Below, piece by piece: positions 62,692-64,000 of a stretch of DNA of 64,000 bases; position 1 is the stretch's first letter; each line of letters begins with the position of its first letter. Below the pieces are notes generated by a model that was not told where the DNA came from, made no database searches, and was given only the letters and a program-made list of their open reading frames with translations. The stretch spans positions 52,755,702 to 52,819,701 of the forward strand of contig OX359264.1 of the NCBI GenBank assembly GCA_947179155.2, given 5' to 3'. Source of the stretch: Hedera helix (taxonomy: Eukaryota > Streptophyta > Magnoliopsida > Apiales > Araliaceae). Position numbers and translations under genes: made by a program.

Positions 62692-62692
62692 A

Positions 62693-64000
62693 TTAGTTCC
62701 CAATGACACGAAAGATATCTAGAAGGGGGGGTGAATAGATTCTTTAAAACTTTTTGACTTTTACTTCTTCCTTTTAAGATATAATGAATACTTAATCAAT
62801 AAGTTTAGCACAACGGAATGTGATTTAGTTACCCCTTCTTGTTTTGTAAAAGTACTAATTTAGCAAGCAATTATATAGCAGATATAACAGTTAAAACACA
62901 AAAGATAAACAACACAAGATTTTAAGTGGTTCAGAGTTCACAAGACTATTACTCAACTGTTCTGCTCTTCAAGCAGCAAATCCACTAAGGATACTTTTAT
63001 AATTTATGAATCACTTAGATTCCTTCAAGACCAACAGTCTTGGAGCTCTAGTTCACTAAGAACTCTTAACGTGAGTAGTTATGATTTGGGTGTACTACTG
63101 AGTTGCGTTTAGCATGTGTTTCTGAAGAACTCAGCAGTGAGGCAAGATTCTTTTTCAATTTGATCTTTTCAAATTTTTGCGTATTGCTCTATTTCTTGTG
63201 TTTTTCAGCCTCTTTTTTGTCTTCTTTAGATCTAGGAGCTTTATATGAGAGCTTCTGTCTTCTTCCCGTTGGAGTGCCTTCTCTTAGCATCAGTTTTTTC
63301 CCGTTAACCTCACAGAGGGGAGCTTCTGAATATTATATTAATATAGCTCATTAATGCTCTGATGAGGTATTAAATGATCTCCTATTTTAGTCCATGTAAG
63401 GTGTTTCCTTTTTCCTTGGGACCAGATGTGTCAGTCGTAGGATTATACCAACTTTCATAGTGGCATTCGATTTTCCACAATATATGACATATAGGACATA
63501 GTGCTGTGACTTTATTGCTACCTTGAAAGTCTCATTTTGTCGTTCAGCACGCCTTGGTCAGTTCTCTGACTTTTCTGACTTTGAACCCTTGGCAGAAGCT
63601 CTTCTGTCACATCAATGCAGCTTGTTCTTCTCAACGAAATAGCTTTTGATCTTTTAGTTCAAGGTTCTGATCTGAGAGTTGTAATGTCTCTTGCCTTTTT
63701 ACTCAACGACCCTCCATGATCAACTCTACGAATATTTTTGCTGTTGTGATTGTTCTGTAATAGATCATCTCTCATTGACATCGTAGAGTTTACTCTATTG
63801 TCACTCTGTTGGACGTAGAGTCCGTTCTTCGGTTGCTCGCTTTGGTCGTAGAGTCTGTTGGTCATAGAGTCTTTCTTGAGCATAATCGTAGAGTCCATTC
63901 TACGATTAGATTAAGTCATTGAGTCTTCTTGGCGTGAGGTCGTAGAGTCTGTTCTGCGTTTGCTCGCTTTGGTCGTAGAGTCTGTTGGTCGTAGAGTCTT
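62693..64000 (-). repeat. 5' LTR of the Copia element, cut by the window end
   Basis: Collinear with 57510-58830. Differences are scattered substitutions and small indels, for example an extra ttttctgac at about 63570. The terminal two bases next to the primer site are AA instead of the TG expected from the other LTR. Confidence 0.88.

Larger units (their letters stand above)
57508..64000 (-). mobile_element. Copia element lacking RT and RNase H, minus strand
   Basis: The left (3') LTR is 57508-58881, the internal region 58882-62692, and the right (5') LTR starts at about 62693 and runs past the window end. A tRNA-Met primer site adjoins the 5' LTR. Order on the minus strand is gag, protease, pre-integrase, integrase, LTR. 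Reverse transcriptase and RNase H are completely absent: only about 35 bp separate the end of the integrase frame from the 3' LTR. Several stops interrupt gag and pol. It can no longer move without help. The two LTRs are still highly similar, which suggests a fairly recent insertion. Confidence 0.9.

Overview
The window looks like nuclear DNA of a flowering plant, most likely a eudicot. It is very AT-rich and crowded with nested LTR retrotransposons, small inverted-repeat elements and microsatellites. Genes are sparse and carry plant-type GT-AG introns. The one large gene belongs to a plant-specific homeobox clade. No bacterial-style operon, CRISPR array or rRNA gene is visible.

Layout. 1-7123: a Copia-type LTR split by a 2.8 kb solo LTR (670-3470), followed by a decayed LTR-like block. 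7124-8990: a Copia gag-pol relic. 10200-29717: a nested stack. A Stowaway-like MITE was split by a Ty3/Gypsy (Tekay/Del-type) element (10389-29571). That element's 5' LTR holds another LTR insertion (12019-17176), which itself contains the 3' end of a Copia element. Its pol is split by a solo LTR (20905-23915), and its 3' LTR by an inverted solo LTR (24865-27502). Five-base target-site duplications fix most of these boundaries exactly. 29718-35000: a gene-free stretch with MITE-like elements and AT microsatellites that is also the distal promoter of the next gene.

Genes. 35040-41945 holds a complete four-exon BELL-class (BEL1-like) homeodomain gene of the PENNYWISE/POUND-FOOLISH (BLH9/BLH8) type, encoding 804 residues, with a leader intron and two overlapping upstream ORFs. 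43480-44130 (minus strand) holds a small gene for an 87-residue secreted-peptide-like precursor, also with a leader intron.

Right part. 44400-49500 is mostly non-coding, with a possible orphan terminal exon and Copia LTR/PBS relics. 49525-54400 is a tandem duplication of about 2.3 kb built from LTR-derived sequence. 56672-57490 is a junction of two truncated host-gene fragments facing each other: a FIBRILLIN-5 (PAP/fibrillin) piece on the plus strand and the 5' end of a Raf-like protein kinase gene on the minus strand. 57508-64000 is a minus-strand Copia element that keeps gag, protease and integrase motifs but has lost all of reverse transcriptase and RNase H; its 5' LTR runs off the window.

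The two intact genes look like ordinary host genes: a meristem/inflorescence transcription factor and a small secreted peptide. Nothing in the sequence shows that they work together. The rest of the window records repeated transposition, LTR-LTR recombination (solo LTRs) and gene-fragment shuffling.
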